Shown here piece after piece: positions 46,148 through 54,496 of a stretch of 64,000 nt of DNA (the stretch's first letter is position 1; each line of letters starts with the position of its first letter). The notes beneath the pieces are model-generated. The model was not told the origin of the DNA, did not search any database, and saw only the letters and a list, made by a program, of their open reading frames with translations. A program made the position numbers and the translations under genes. Source of the DNA: Flexivirga alba (lineage in GTDB: Bacteria > Actinomycetota > Actinomycetes > Actinomycetales > Dermatophilaceae); NCBI RefSeq assembly GCF_042661025.1, contig NZ_JBHSWH010000001.1, positions 1,550,001-1,614,000 on the forward strand, in the 5' to 3' direction.

Positions 46148-46768
46148 TCATACGACGGTGGTGGCAGGGTCCTTCGGGCTCCACGGTGTGAACCAGTCGC
46201 TGGCCGGCCAGCCCTCGACGGAGCCCATCAGCTCGTACATCGTTGCGCCGTCGATGGATTCGCGGATGATGTCCGCGTGGCCGGCGTGCCGGGCGATCTC
46301 CTCGATCGTGTGCAGCAGGGTCCAGCGGATCGTCCACGACTCGACGTCCTTCGGCCACCACGGTGCATCCGTGGGCACGGGCACCCGCTCGCCCAAGTTG
46401 TATGACGGCACTTCACGGGTCACCCGCTCGATCAGGGCATCCAGGTTCGTGCGCAGCCGGTCGCCGGTGTCGTCGGCGGTGAGCTCGAATTCGCCGTAGT
46501 GCTCCTTGATCCGGTCCTCGTCCGGAGTGGAGTCGTCGACCGGTGGCCAGACTCCCGGTGCTGCCGCGGCGCGGTCCAGCCAGGACGCCGCGCATCGGTT
46601 GCCGTGCTTGACGAGGGCCCCGATGCTCAGCGCCGACACGGTCGGAGTCTGCCGAAGCTGCTCGTCGGTCAGCCCGTGGGCCGCGGACTTCAGGCCCAAC
46701 AGCTGCTGGTTGATGTATCCGGCGAACAACTCGCCCTCGTGGTCGGTCTGCGGTGCGTGAGCAGGCAT
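46148..46768 (-). CDS. DinB family protein (DUF664-type)
   Basis: A 206-residue four-helix-bundle protein of the DinB/YfiT superfamily. It has the substrate-face helix FAGYINQQLLGLKSAAHGLTDEQLRQTPTVSALSIGALVKHGNRCAASW, with His near residue 55, and the pair WTIRWTLLHTIEEIARHAGHADIIRESIDG whose His residues complete the metal triad. Some relatives are thiol (mycothiol or bacillithiol) transferases. ATG at 46768 begins the domain. It is divergent from a WYL-type regulator across about 96 bases. Confidence 0.87.
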   Translation of the reverse strand: MPAHAPQTDHEGELFAGYINQQLLGLKSAAHGLTDEQLRQTPTVSALSIGALVKHGNRCAASWLDRAAAAPGVWPPVDDSTPDEDRIKEHYGEFELTADDTGDRLRTNLDALIERVTREVPSYNLGERVPVPTDAPWWPKDVESWTIRWTLLHTIEEIARHAGHADIIRESIDGATMYELMGSVEGWPASDWFTPWSPKDPATTVV

Positions 46769-46864
46769 CTCATCGGTCCCTTCGTGGCTGTGGTGCGGTG
46801 GTGTGTAGCAAGGATCTCGGAGCTTGCGGACAGATTCGGTCCTCTGAGCGTCGATGATGGATCC

Positions 46865-47818
46865 ATGGCAACGACGACTGCACGACTGCTGCAACTGCTC
46901 GGCCTGCTCCAGGCGCAGGCAGTGTGGACCGGTGAGGAACTCGCCGAGCGACTCGCGGTGACCACCCGCTCGGTCCGCCGCGACGTCGACCGCCTGCGCG
47001 AGCTCGGCTACCCGGTGCAGTCCAGCCGGGGGACCGGCGGTGGCTACCAACTGGGCGCCGGCCGGGCGCTGCCACCGCTGCTGCTGGACCAGGAGGAGGC
47101 GGTCGCCGTTGCGGTCTGCCTGCGACTCGCTGCCGGTGGGACGGTTGCCGGCGTGGGGGAGGCGGCGTTGCGCACGATGGCGAAGCTGGACCAGGTGATG
47201 CCGGCCGCCATACGAGCGCATGTTGCTGCGGTCCAAGAAGCAACGATCTCGGTCGACTATCAGGGCACGACCGTCGACGCCGATTCCCTGCTGGCGCTGG
47301 CGCGGGCGGTGCGCGAGCATCACCAGGCACGGTTCGACTACACGGCCCGTGATGGCGCCGCGTCATACCGGCGGGTGGAGCCCTACCGGTTGATCGCGAC
47401 CGGAAGGCGTTGGTATCTCATGGCTTTCGACCTGGACCGTGACGACTGGCGCTCGTTCCGGCTTGATCGGATGACGGAGGTGCGTGCGTCGACGTTCGGT
47501 TTCACGCCGCGCGAGGCACCCGATGCCGAGGAGTACATCCGGCGCTCGGTGCACTCCGGGTGGGAGCAGGAAGCGACCGTGCGGTTGCATTGTGCGGTCG
47601 GGGAGGTCGATGAGTATGTCGCCCGCTGGGGCACGCTGACCGCGGTCGACGACGGGCACTGCGACCTGCGGGTCGGCGCACACAGCCTGGACGCGATGGC
47701 GTGGTGGTTGCTCCGGTTACCAACGGATTTCGAGGTGCTGGACAACGACGAACTGGTGACGGCATACGGGCGACTGGCGACCCGCACGGCGCAGCTGGCA
47801 GGGCATGCGGTTGGCTGA
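46865..47818 (+). CDS. YafY/WYL-domain transcriptional regulator
   Basis: A 317-residue regulator with an N-terminal winged helix (ARLLQLLGLLQAQAVWTGEELAERLAVTTRSVRRDVDRLRELGYPV) and a WYL domain around residues 140-230 (YRRVEPYRLIATGRRWYLMAFDLDRDDWRSFRLDRM), followed by the WCX extension (VRLHCAVGEVDEYVARWG). WYL domains bind small ligands or nucleic acids. Divergent from the DinB gene, an arrangement seen often for this regulator type. Its stop and the TrmH gene start overlap at one base or abut. Confidence 0.9.
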   Translation: MATTTARLLQLLGLLQAQAVWTGEELAERLAVTTRSVRRDVDRLRELGYPVQSSRGTGGGYQLGAGRALPPLLLDQEEAVAVAVCLRLAAGGTVAGVGEAALRTMAKLDQVMPAAIRAHVAAVQEATISVDYQGTTVDADSLLALARAVREHHQARFDYTARDGAASYRRVEPYRLIATGRRWYLMAFDLDRDDWRSFRLDRMTEVRASTFGFTPREAPDAEEYIRRSVHSGWEQEATVRLHCAVGEVDEYVARWGTLTAVDDGHCDLRVGAHSLDAMAWWLLRLPTDFEVLDNDELVTAYGRLATRTAQLAGHAVG

Positions 47819-48469
47819 GTGACCGTGGATGACGAGCAAGAGGTCGGTGTCGGGCCGTTTGAGGGCGAGTGGCCGACGCTCCCCGATGGCTCATCGGATC
47901 CGCGGTTCGACCCGTCGCTCCTCGCGGACGGGGACCGGCGCAACGTCGAGGACCGCTATCGCTACTGGACGCACGAGGCGATCGTCGCCGACCTGGACAC
48001 ACGCCGGCACGACTTCCACGTCGCGGTGGAGAACTGGGGTCACGACTTCAACATCGGTTCGGTGATCCGGACCGCAAACGCCATGGGTGCCAAGGCTTTT
48101 CACATCGTCGGTAAACGTCGGTGGAACCGTCGCGGCGCAATGGTGACCGATCGGTATCAGCACGAATTCCATCACCCCGACGTGGCCGACCTGGTCCGGT
48201 GGGCGGAGACCGAAGGGCTGCCGCTGATCGGCATCGACAACCTCCCGGGCAGCAAGCCGATCGAGACCTACGACCTGCCGAAGCGCTGCGTGCTGGTTTT
48301 CGGGCAGGAAGGGCCGGGTCTCTCGCCGGAGGCGCAAGAGGCGTGCGTCGACGTGCTGCACATTGAGCAGTTCGGCTCGACGCGTTCGATCAATGCCGGT
48401 GCGGCGGCTGCCATTGCGATGCATGTGTGGGTGTTGCGGCACGTACACGACTTCGGCGTTGGTGGTTAG
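47819..48469 (+). CDS. TrmH/SpoU family RNA methyltransferase
   Basis: A 216-residue SAM-dependent 2'-O-methyltransferase of the SPOUT class. The three knot motifs are visible: NIGSVIRTANAMGAKAFHIVG, CVLVFGQEGPGLSPEA and STRSINAGAAAAIAMHVWVL. It acts on tRNA or rRNA; which nucleotide cannot be read. An N-terminal acidic extension of about 40 residues precedes the domain. The GTG at 47819 abuts the WYL gene stop. Confidence 0.9.
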   Translation: MTVDDEQEVGVGPFEGEWPTLPDGSSDPRFDPSLLADGDRRNVEDRYRYWTHEAIVADLDTRRHDFHVAVENWGHDFNIGSVIRTANAMGAKAFHIVGKRRWNRRGAMVTDRYQHEFHHPDVADLVRWAETEGLPLIGIDNLPGSKPIETYDLPKRCVLVFGQEGPGLSPEAQEACVDVLHIEQFGSTRSINAGAAAAIAMHVWVLRHVHDFGVGG

Positions 48470-48480
48470 TGTCGGTCTGC

Positions 48481-48915
48481 ATGAGCACCGATGCCGACGT
48501 CGCCAGCCGCCACCTCAGTCAGGTCATCCATGTCGACCCGGACGTCGTCTACGCGTTCGCTTCTGACGTCCACAACTTGCCGCAGTGGGCAGCCGGCCTG
48601 GCGAACAGCTCGGTCGCCATACATGACGACCACCTCGTAGTCGATTCGCCGATGGGCGGCGTCACCGTCCGGTTCGTTGCGGTCAACGATTTCGGTGTGC
48701 TCGACCACGACGTGACGCTGCCGTCGGGGACGACGGTCAACAACCCGGTCCGCGTCATCGCGCACCCGGACGGTGCGGAAGTGATTTTCACCGTGCGGCA
48801 GATCGAGCTGACCGACGAAGGGTTCGAGCGTGACCTGCAAACCGTCGGCGAGGACCTCGCTCGGCTGAAGGCTTGCGTCGAATCGCGTTGGCCGGCAGGC
48901 GTCAGAAGCCGCTGA
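48481..48915 (+). CDS. SRPBCC family (START-like) protein
   Basis: A 144-residue protein of the helix-grip fold. It begins with the strand/helix pattern LSQVIHVDPDVVYAFASDVHNLPQWAAGL typical of polyketide cyclase/dehydrase-like SRPBCC proteins, followed by beta strands (VVDSPMGGVTVRFVAVND, EVIFTVRQIEL) and the closing helix FERDLQTVGEDLARLKACV. It binds some hydrophobic ligand by family; no catalytic residues are evident. ATG at 48481 follows the methyltransferase gene by 11 bases. Confidence 0.82.
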   Translation: MSTDADVASRHLSQVIHVDPDVVYAFASDVHNLPQWAAGLANSSVAIHDDHLVVDSPMGGVTVRFVAVNDFGVLDHDVTLPSGTTVNNPVRVIAHPDGAEVIFTVRQIELTDEGFERDLQTVGEDLARLKACVESRWPAGVRSR

Positions 48916-48983
48916 TCTCGACGGGTGTCTCCGGTATGCCGTGCTCCCGCTGTTCATCCAGCAGAGCAGCAAGCGTGCGAGGC

Positions 48984-49150
48984 GCGGGACCTCGAGACGG
49001 TCGCTCGTACCTCACGACCTCCTCGGCCACCTTGAGGCTCGCTCGTACCTCACGACCTCCTCGGCCACCTTGAGGCGGGCTCGTTCCTCACGACCTCCTC
49101 GGCCACCTTGAGACGGGCTCGTTCCTCACGACCTCCTCAGCCACCTCGAG
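48984..49150. repeat. 38-bp tandem repeat array (four units)
   Basis: After an intro GCGGGACCTCGAGACG, four units repeat at exactly 38 bases, each with CTCACGACCTCCTC(G/A)GCCACC and CTCGT(A/T)C. Units 1-2 have GTACC, units 3-4 GTTCC, so they diverged in pairs. It fills the gap between the convergent SRPBCC and DHFR-like genes. Confidence 0.9.
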
Positions 49151-49155
49151 AGATG

Positions 49156-49722
49156 TCAGCGTGAAGTGACTTGGTAGGTCAGCCACATTGCGCCGCTCGG
49201 GGCGACGAGTGAATCCGTCAAAGTGAGCGGCGTCAGGTCGGTGACGCGTTCGGTCAGGCGTCGCCCGACCGGATCGAGGATGGGCGCGACGGTCAGCTGC
49301 AACTCGTCGACCAGGCCTTCGGCGAGCAGTGCCTGGGCCAGCGTGATGCTGCCGTGCACCCCGACGTCGCCGGTGGTGCTCGACTTCACCGACGCCACGA
49401 TCTCGGCGAGTGGGCCGGAGACCGGCTCAGCGTTCGTCCAGTCGCGGTCGAGTGGCCTCGAGGTCACGATGTATTTGCGCACGTTGTTGATGAAGTCCGC
49501 GAAGAGGTCCTTCGACGTGGGCCAGAAGCGCGCCCACTCGTCATACATGCCGCGGCCGAGGAGGACAGCCGTCTGGCTGCCGATGAGCCGCCGGAACGGC
49601 TCCTCCATCTCGTCGTCGAACTCCGGTGGCGCCGGCTCGGTGGTGTTCGGCGGGAACAGGCGGTTCGGGTCGTCGACCGCACCGTCGAGCGAACAGATGG
49701 AGTAGAGAACGAGCTTGCCCAT
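49156..49722 (-). CDS. Dihydrofolate reductase family protein (RibD C-terminal type)
   Basis: A 188-residue RibD/DHFR-fold oxidoreductase-like protein. Family features are MGKLVLYSICSLDGAVDDPNRLFP, VLLGRGMYDEWARFWPT, KYIVTSRPLDRDWTNAEPV, VGVHGSITLAQALLAEGLVDELQLTVAPI and the C-terminal beta strand. It belongs to the YwjB/YyaP group of unknown substrate rather than to FolA. ATG at 49722 follows a GGGATC leader and begins the conserved domain. It is divergent from the YciI/sigma module. Confidence 0.87.
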   Translation of the reverse strand: MGKLVLYSICSLDGAVDDPNRLFPPNTTEPAPPEFDDEMEEPFRRLIGSQTAVLLGRGMYDEWARFWPTSKDLFADFINNVRKYIVTSRPLDRDWTNAEPVSGPLAEIVASVKSSTTGDVGVHGSITLAQALLAEGLVDELQLTVAPILDPVGRRLTERVTDLTPLTLTDSLVAPSGAMWLTYQVTSR

Positions 49723-49888
49723 GGGGGATCCCTTCAAGTGTCGGTTGTGTAGATGATGACCACGCGCGAGCACCGAACTCATCGGCGAATGCCGGAAAGT
49801 TTCGGCGGAGTTGTCGATTCGGGTTCGCCACACCCGTCATGGTCGTGTCAGAGGATGTGAAGGACGCGAGTTCGAAAGGGAACCAACC

Positions 49889-50251
49889 ATGACCGAATAC
49901 ATGATTGTCCTCGTAGGCGATGCCGACCGCTGGTGGACGAAGATGTCCGACGAGGAACGCAAGCACGGGTATGCCGAATACGGCCGGTTCTCACAGGAAT
50001 TGGTCGCACGGGGACACAAGATCACCGGCGGTGCGGAGCTGCACGCGACGACCGAGGCGAGGCACATCTCCCCGGGGTCCCAGACGGTGACGGACGGACC
50101 GTTCGCCGAGTCGGCCGAACAGCTCGGCGGCTTCTTCACGGTCGAGACCGAGAATGTCGACGACGTGCTCGACTGCTGCAAGATCATCACCGCCCTCGGC
50201 GATGGCGTCGAGCTGCGCCGCTGTGTGGATCCTGCGGAGCGTGCGTCATGA
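49889..50251 (+). CDS. YciI family protein (DGPF domain)
   Basis: A 120-residue YciI-like protein starting MTEYMIVLVGDADRWW, with VTDGPFAESAEQLGGFFTVE around residues 71-90. ATG at 49889 follows AAAGGGAACC. First gene of a YciI-YciI-sigma operon that mirrors the one at 1-1883 in gene order. It overlaps the next YciI gene by four bases (ATGA). Confidence 0.87.
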   Translation: MTEYMIVLVGDADRWWTKMSDEERKHGYAEYGRFSQELVARGHKITGGAELHATTEARHISPGSQTVTDGPFAESAEQLGGFFTVETENVDDVLDCCKIITALGDGVELRRCVDPAERAS

Positions 50252-50601
50252 CGAAATATCTGGTCCTCATCGCGGGCACGGCCGATGAGTGGAACAACGC
50301 CGAACCGTCGGATCGTGAGCGTTGGCACCAGGATCACGTCACGTTCGGTCGTGAGGTCGGCGCCGCGATCCTCGCCGGCGAGGCACTGGACGGTGCCAGC
50401 ACGGCGACGACGGTTCGCCGGCGCACCGGCACTGTGGAAATGACCGACGGGCCGTTTGCGGAGACGGCGGAGCAGATCAGCGGCTTCTACCTGATCGAGG
50501 CCGCCAACCTCGATCAGGTAGTCAAGTGGTGCACGTTGTTGCCGGAGATCTACTCCTTGGAGATTCGGCCGTGCGTCCAGATCGAGGGCATGGACGGGTG
50601 A
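50248..50601 (+). CDS. YciI family protein (DGPF domain)
   Basis: A 117-residue YciI-like protein starting MTKYLVLIAGTADEWNN, with MTDGPFAETAEQISGFYLIE near residues 65-84. It overlaps both neighbours by four bases, so translation of the three-gene operon is coupled. Two different YciI proteins per sigma factor, in both modules of this window, suggests they act together. Confidence 0.87.
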   Translation: MTKYLVLIAGTADEWNNAEPSDRERWHQDHVTFGREVGAAILAGEALDGASTATTVRRRTGTVEMTDGPFAETAEQISGFYLIEAANLDQVVKWCTLLPEIYSLEIRPCVQIEGMDG

Positions 50602-51971
50602 CGGACCCACTCGCCGACGTATGGCGCGACGAGTGGGGCCGGTTGCTGGCCCTGCTCGTCGCGCAGACGCGTCGGCTGGACCTTGCCGAGGATGCACTGG
50701 CCGACGCGTTCGAGCGGGCTGCCCGTGTCTGGCCCGAGTCCGGTATGCCGGACAACCCGCCGGCCTGGTTGATGACCGCGGCGAAGCGGCGGGTGCTGGA
50801 CCGGTTGCGGGCCGAGGCCGTTGCGGCCCGGAAACAGCCGTTGTTGGCGGTGGAGGAAGAGAAGCGGCAGGTGCAGGAGCTCGGGGATGCTGGTTTCGAT
50901 ACGGCGTCCCCCGCTTCGCTCCTCCCGCCTACTCAATCCGCAGGCTCCGGCACTCGACCCGAAGACTCGGACGATCTGTTGCGGTTGGTTCTGCTGGCCG
51001 CGCACCCGGCGCTGAGTGAGGAAGCTGGGGCCGCCTTGACGCTGCGGCTCGTGCTGGGCGTCTCCACCGCGGACATCGCACGGTTGTTCCTGGTGCCCGA
51101 GCCGACGATGGCGGCCCGGCTCACGCGCGCTCGCAAGAAGGTCGTGGCGGCGGGGGTACCCCTCGCCATACCCGATGACGAGGTGTTGCCGCAGCGACTG
51201 GAAACCGTTGCCCGCGTTGCGTATCTGGCGTTCACGGCGGGTTATGCGCCCGGTAGCGGGGAAGACGTGCTGCGTGCCGAACTGTCGGGGGAGGCCATCC
51301 GACTCGTGCAACTGGTGCGGGCAACCGGACACGCTGCTGCGGAGAGCCCCGCGTTGCAAGCGCTACTCGCGCTCATGCTGCTGCAACACGCGCGTCGAGA
51401 TGCCCGGGTTGCGGCGGACGGATCGCTCGTCCTTCTGCCGGAGCAGGATCGAAAAGCGTGGCATCGCAAGGAGATCGACGCGGGTATGGCGCTGCTGAGC
51501 GACCTCACGGCTGGATTTCGATACGTTCCCCCGCTCCGCTCCTCCACTACTCAATCCGCTTTGGGTTCGGGTGTTGCAATGGAGAGTGCGCTCGCGGCGG
51601 AGTACGTGTTGCAGGCGCTCATCGCCGCCGAGCATGCGCGCGCGGCACGGCCGCAGGACACCGACTGGCTGGCGATCGCCGACTACTACCGGCAGCTGGA
51701 GCAGTTGACCGGGTCGCCGGTGGTCCGGCTGAATCGGGCGGTCGCCGTGGCCGAAGCAGGTGATCTGGACGCCGCTCTGCAGTTGCTCGACGGACTGGAC
51801 GAGGCGTTGCCGAATTCGCACCGACTACCCGCGGTGCGGGCCGAACTCCTGGCGCGGGCCGGGCGGCATACCGAGGCAGGGGCGGCATTCGACGTCGCGA
51901 TCGAGCGCTGTGCGAACGAGCGAGAGCGCGAGCAACTGCGGTCCCGACGCGAAGCGCTGCCCACCAGTTGA
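50598..51971 (+). CDS. ECF RNA polymerase sigma factor (DUF6596 type) with two translated repeat insertions
   Basis: A 457-residue sigma factor, longer than the roughly 400-420 usual for this class. Sigma-2 is at LDLAEDALADAFERAARVWPESG, sigma-4 at ALTLRLVLGVSTADIARLFLVPEPTMAARLTRARKK, and the C-terminal domain has YLAFTAGYAP and SPVVRLNRAVAVAEAGDLDAALQLL. The extra length comes from two repeat-derived stretches, GFDTASPASLLPPTQSAGSG (about 99) and GFRYVPPLRSSTTQSALGSG (about 306), both in linkers. The GTG start overlaps the second YciI gene. The protein otherwise looks functional. Confidence 0.9.
   Translation: MTDPLADVWRDEWGRLLALLVAQTRRLDLAEDALADAFERAARVWPESGMPDNPPAWLMTAAKRRVLDRLRAEAVAARKQPLLAVEEEKRQVQELGDAGFDTASPASLLPPTQSAGSGTRPEDSDDLLRLVLLAAHPALSEEAGAALTLRLVLGVSTADIARLFLVPEPTMAARLTRARKKVVAAGVPLAIPDDEVLPQRLETVARVAYLAFTAGYAPGSGEDVLRAELSGEAIRLVQLVRATGHAAAESPALQALLALMLLQHARRDARVAADGSLVLLPEQDRKAWHRKEIDAGMALLSDLTAGFRYVPPLRSSTTQSALGSGVAMESALAAEYVLQALIAAEHARAARPQDTDWLAIADYYRQLEQLTGSPVVRLNRAVAVAEAGDLDAALQLLDGLDEALPNSHRLPAVRAELLARAGRHTEAGAAFDVAIERCANEREREQLRSRREALPTS
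50890..50945. repeat. REP-like TTTCGATACG...CTACTCAATCCGC element, copy 1, inside the sigma gene
   Basis: Begins GGTTTCGATACG and ends CCTACTCAATCCGC, with CCCCCGCTTCGCTCCTCC between. It is translated in frame as part of the sigma-2/sigma-4 linker. It resembles the TTTCGATACG...CTACTCAACC intergenic palindromes common in Micrococcales. Confidence 0.75.
51513..51561. repeat. REP-like element, copy 2, inside the sigma gene
   Basis: Begins GGATTTCGATACG and ends CACTACTCAATCCGC, with CCCCCGCTCCGCTCCTCC between; same orientation as copy 1 and 0.6 kb away. It is read in the same phase as copy 1 at its start (GF) and end (TQSA), and keeps the sigma frame open. Confidence 0.75.
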
Positions 51972-52053
51972 GGAACAGGCTCTCCACCGCGGGCGGCTCG
52001 GGTGGTTGGATGGGTGCCGACTAATCTTCGCCGACGCCTGCAGGAGGGCCTCC

Positions 52054-53076
52054 ATGCCGATCGCGACCCCTGAGAAGTACGCCGAGATGCTCGATCGGGC
52101 CAAAAAGGGTGGCTTCGCCTACCCGGCCATCAACGTCTCCAGCAGCCAGACCCTGAACGCCGCGATCAAGGGGTTCGCCGACGCCGGCAGCGACGGCATC
52201 ATCCAGGTCTCCACCGGTGGCGCGGAGTATTTCTCCGGCCAGGGCGTGAAGAACATGGTGACCGGTGCGCTCGCTATGAGCGCCTTCGCGCACGAGGTCG
52301 CCAAGGCGTATGACGTCAACATCGCGCTGCACACCGACCACTGCCCAAAGGACAAGTTGGACGGCTTCGTTCGCCCGCTGCTCGAGGCATCGACCGAGCG
52401 GGTGAAGCAGGGCGGGCTGCCTTACTTCCAGTCGCACATGTGGGATGGCTCGGCGGTCGAGTTGCACGAAAACCTCCAGATCGCAGAGGAATTGCTCGGC
52501 AAGTGCAAGGCCGCCAAGATCATCCTGGAGGTCGAGGTCGGTGTCGTCGGCGGGGAGGAGGACGGCGTCGAGGGCAAGATCGACGACAAGCTCTACTCCA
52601 CTCCCGAGGACGCCATCGCCACTGCGCGCGCGCTCGGCACGGGGGAGCAGGGCTACTACATGACCGCGCTGACCTTCGGCAACGTCCACGGCGTCTACAA
52701 GCCCGGCAACGTCAAGCTGCGACCCGAGGTGCTGAAGAAAGCGCAGGCCGCCGTCCACAAGGAGTTCAAGACGGCCGACGACAAACCCTTCCACCTGGTC
52801 TTCCACGGCGGCTCCGGTTCCGACCCCAAGGACATCGCCGAAGCGGTCTCCTACGGCGTGGTGAAGATGAACGTCGACACCGATACCCAATACGCCTTCA
52901 CCCGACCGATCGCCGGCTGGATGATCGGCAACTACGAGGGCGTGCTGAAGATCGACGGCGAGGTCGGCGACAAGAAGCAGTACGACCCGCGTGCCTGGGG
53001 CAAGGCGGGCGAGACGGGTATGTCGGCCCGGGTCGTCGAGGCCTGCCAGAACCTGGGATCGGCGGGGAAGCACTGA
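52054..53076 (+). CDS. fba: Class II fructose-bisphosphate aldolase
   Basis: A 340-residue zinc-dependent glycolytic/gluconeogenic aldolase. Zinc and catalytic motifs are NIALHTDHCPKDKL, the acidic loop ILEVEVGVVGGEEDGV, GNVHGVYKPGNVKLRPEV (His ligand) and FHGGSGSDPKDIAEAVSYGVVKMNVDTDTQ. ATG at 52054 follows GCAGGAGGG with ideal spacing; the longer open frame upstream overlaps the sigma factor gene. It is followed directly by DUF3151, a conserved neighbour of fba in actinobacteria. Confidence 0.97.
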   Translation: MPIATPEKYAEMLDRAKKGGFAYPAINVSSSQTLNAAIKGFADAGSDGIIQVSTGGAEYFSGQGVKNMVTGALAMSAFAHEVAKAYDVNIALHTDHCPKDKLDGFVRPLLEASTERVKQGGLPYFQSHMWDGSAVELHENLQIAEELLGKCKAAKIILEVEVGVVGGEEDGVEGKIDDKLYSTPEDAIATARALGTGEQGYYMTALTFGNVHGVYKPGNVKLRPEVLKKAQAAVHKEFKTADDKPFHLVFHGGSGSDPKDIAEAVSYGVVKMNVDTDTQYAFTRPIAGWMIGNYEGVLKIDGEVGDKKQYDPRAWGKAGETGMSARVVEACQNLGSAGKH

Positions 53077-53480
53077 TGACGGAGAACCTGCTCGGCATAC
53101 CCGAGACGAAACTGCCTGTGGATGCTGCGAGTTCGCCGCTCGAGCAGGGCGTCGACCCGCGGGATGTCGCGCGTTCCTACCCGAGTTCTTCGCTGGCCTG
53201 GGCGACTCTCGCCGAAGACGCGATGGCCGACGGGGACGTGATCGAGAGCTATGCGTTCGCCCGGACCGGCTATCACCGCGGGCTGGACTCGTTGCGTAAG
53301 TCGGGCTGGCGCGGCCAGGGGCCGGTGCCGTGGGAGCACGAGCCGAACCGTGGATTCCTGCGCGCACTCGGTGCTCTGTCCAAGGCCGCCGGTGAGATCG
53401 GCGAGTCCGACGAGCAGCGTCGTTGCGCCGACTTCCTGCGCGACTCGTCAGCGACCGCGGCGCGCGAGCTCGGTCTCTGA
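53076..53480 (+). CDS. DUF3151 family protein
   Basis: A 134-residue conserved actinobacterial protein of unknown function. It shows the family pattern ENLLGIPETKLP, SYPSSSLAWATLAEDAM, ESYAFARTGYHRGLDSLRKSGWRGQGPVPWEHEPNRGFLRALGAL. It is soluble and mostly helical, with TPR-like hints. Its ATG shares a base with the aldolase stop (TGATG), so it is translationally coupled to fba; a link to glycolysis is inference. Confidence 0.92.
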   Translation: MTENLLGIPETKLPVDAASSPLEQGVDPRDVARSYPSSSLAWATLAEDAMADGDVIESYAFARTGYHRGLDSLRKSGWRGQGPVPWEHEPNRGFLRALGALSKAAGEIGESDEQRRCADFLRDSSATAARELGL

Positions 53481-53493
53481 CGCAGGCGCCACC

Positions 53494-54447
53494 ATGGATG
53501 GTCGATTGGGCGTGCTCGGTGTTGGCTCCCAGGGTGAGGAGCTCTACCGGCACGTGCTGCGCACGCCCGGCCTGACTTTGGCTTCGCACGTCGCGCAGCT
53601 CGGCTGGACCGATTACGAGGCCGAGCACGCCATCGAGCAGTTGCGCGCCAGGCGGCTGGTCCGGCTCACCGACCTCGGCGAGGTCGTCGCGGATCACCCG
53701 CGGGCTTCTCTGGAGCGGGTTGTCAGCGCGGAGGAAGCCAGGCTCGCAACTCGACGCCAGGACCTCGCGCGGGTACGTGACGCGATCGACAGCTTCGTTA
53801 CGGATCACCGTGTCGGACAAGAGCTTTCGACCTCTGACCAGCCGCTGCGCGAACGCGTCGACCAGGCGGTCCTCACCTCGGTGCACGAGCACCTGGTGGC
53901 GTCGACCGTTGGCGTCATACGACAGGCGATCGCGGGTGCTCCCCGCGCGCTGGACGATCACCCGACGGTGCGGCAGCAACTCGGCGCAGGCCGGGAGCAG
54001 CGCACTCTGTACCTGCCCGACGCGCTTCACGAGCACGCCGATGGGTTGGCTGCCTGGGCGGAGCTGGGAGAGCAGCAACGCATCGCCGGTTCGTTGCCGT
54101 CGGAGTTCGTGGTCTTCGGCGAGGAGGTCGCGATCGGGACGACCGAGTGGGGCCGTGGCGGTGGCGACTACGTGCTGCTGCGCGATCCGATGGTTGTGGC
54201 AGCGTTCGTCGCGCTCTTCGATCGCTTGTGGGCCGCAGCCTCACCCGCCGAGCACACCGATGACTCGTCGGGCGGTGCGTTGGTCGACTGGATGCAGCAG
54301 GGGCTGACCGACGAGGCGATCGCCCGTGCGATGGGCGTCTCGTTGCGCACCGTCCGGCGGCGGATCGCGGCGATGATGAGCGAGCATGACGTCAGCACCC
54401 GGTTCCAGTTGGCGTTGCGGATCGCGGAGCGACGACACAAGTCCTGA
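53494..54447 (+). CDS. LuxR-type helix-turn-helix regulator with TrmB-like N-terminus
   Basis: A 317-residue regulator. The N-terminal winged helix resembles TrmB-type domains (EELYRHVLRTPGLTLASHVAQLGWTDYEAEHAIEQLRARRLVRL); a coiled-coil and a middle domain follow (about 80-240); the C-terminal 65 residues are a LuxR-like helix-turn-helix (MQQGLTDEAIARAMGVSLRTVRRRIAAMMSEHDVSTRFQLAL). There is no receiver domain, so it is not a response regulator. ATG at 53494 is 13 bases after DUF3151. The signal and targets are unknown. Confidence 0.86.
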   Translation: MDGRLGVLGVGSQGEELYRHVLRTPGLTLASHVAQLGWTDYEAEHAIEQLRARRLVRLTDLGEVVADHPRASLERVVSAEEARLATRRQDLARVRDAIDSFVTDHRVGQELSTSDQPLRERVDQAVLTSVHEHLVASTVGVIRQAIAGAPRALDDHPTVRQQLGAGREQRTLYLPDALHEHADGLAAWAELGEQQRIAGSLPSEFVVFGEEVAIGTTEWGRGGGDYVLLRDPMVVAAFVALFDRLWAAASPAEHTDDSSGGALVDWMQQGLTDEAIARAMGVSLRTVRRRIAAMMSEHDVSTRFQLALRIAERRHKS

Positions 54448-54496
54448 CCGTGTCGTACCGCTGTTAACAGACCTGGTCGCATGTGAGGATGGCGGA

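Noticed and set aside
48984..49150. CRISPR array
   Set aside because: Units are contiguous with no spacers, and no cas gene is in the window. It is a plain tandem repeat.
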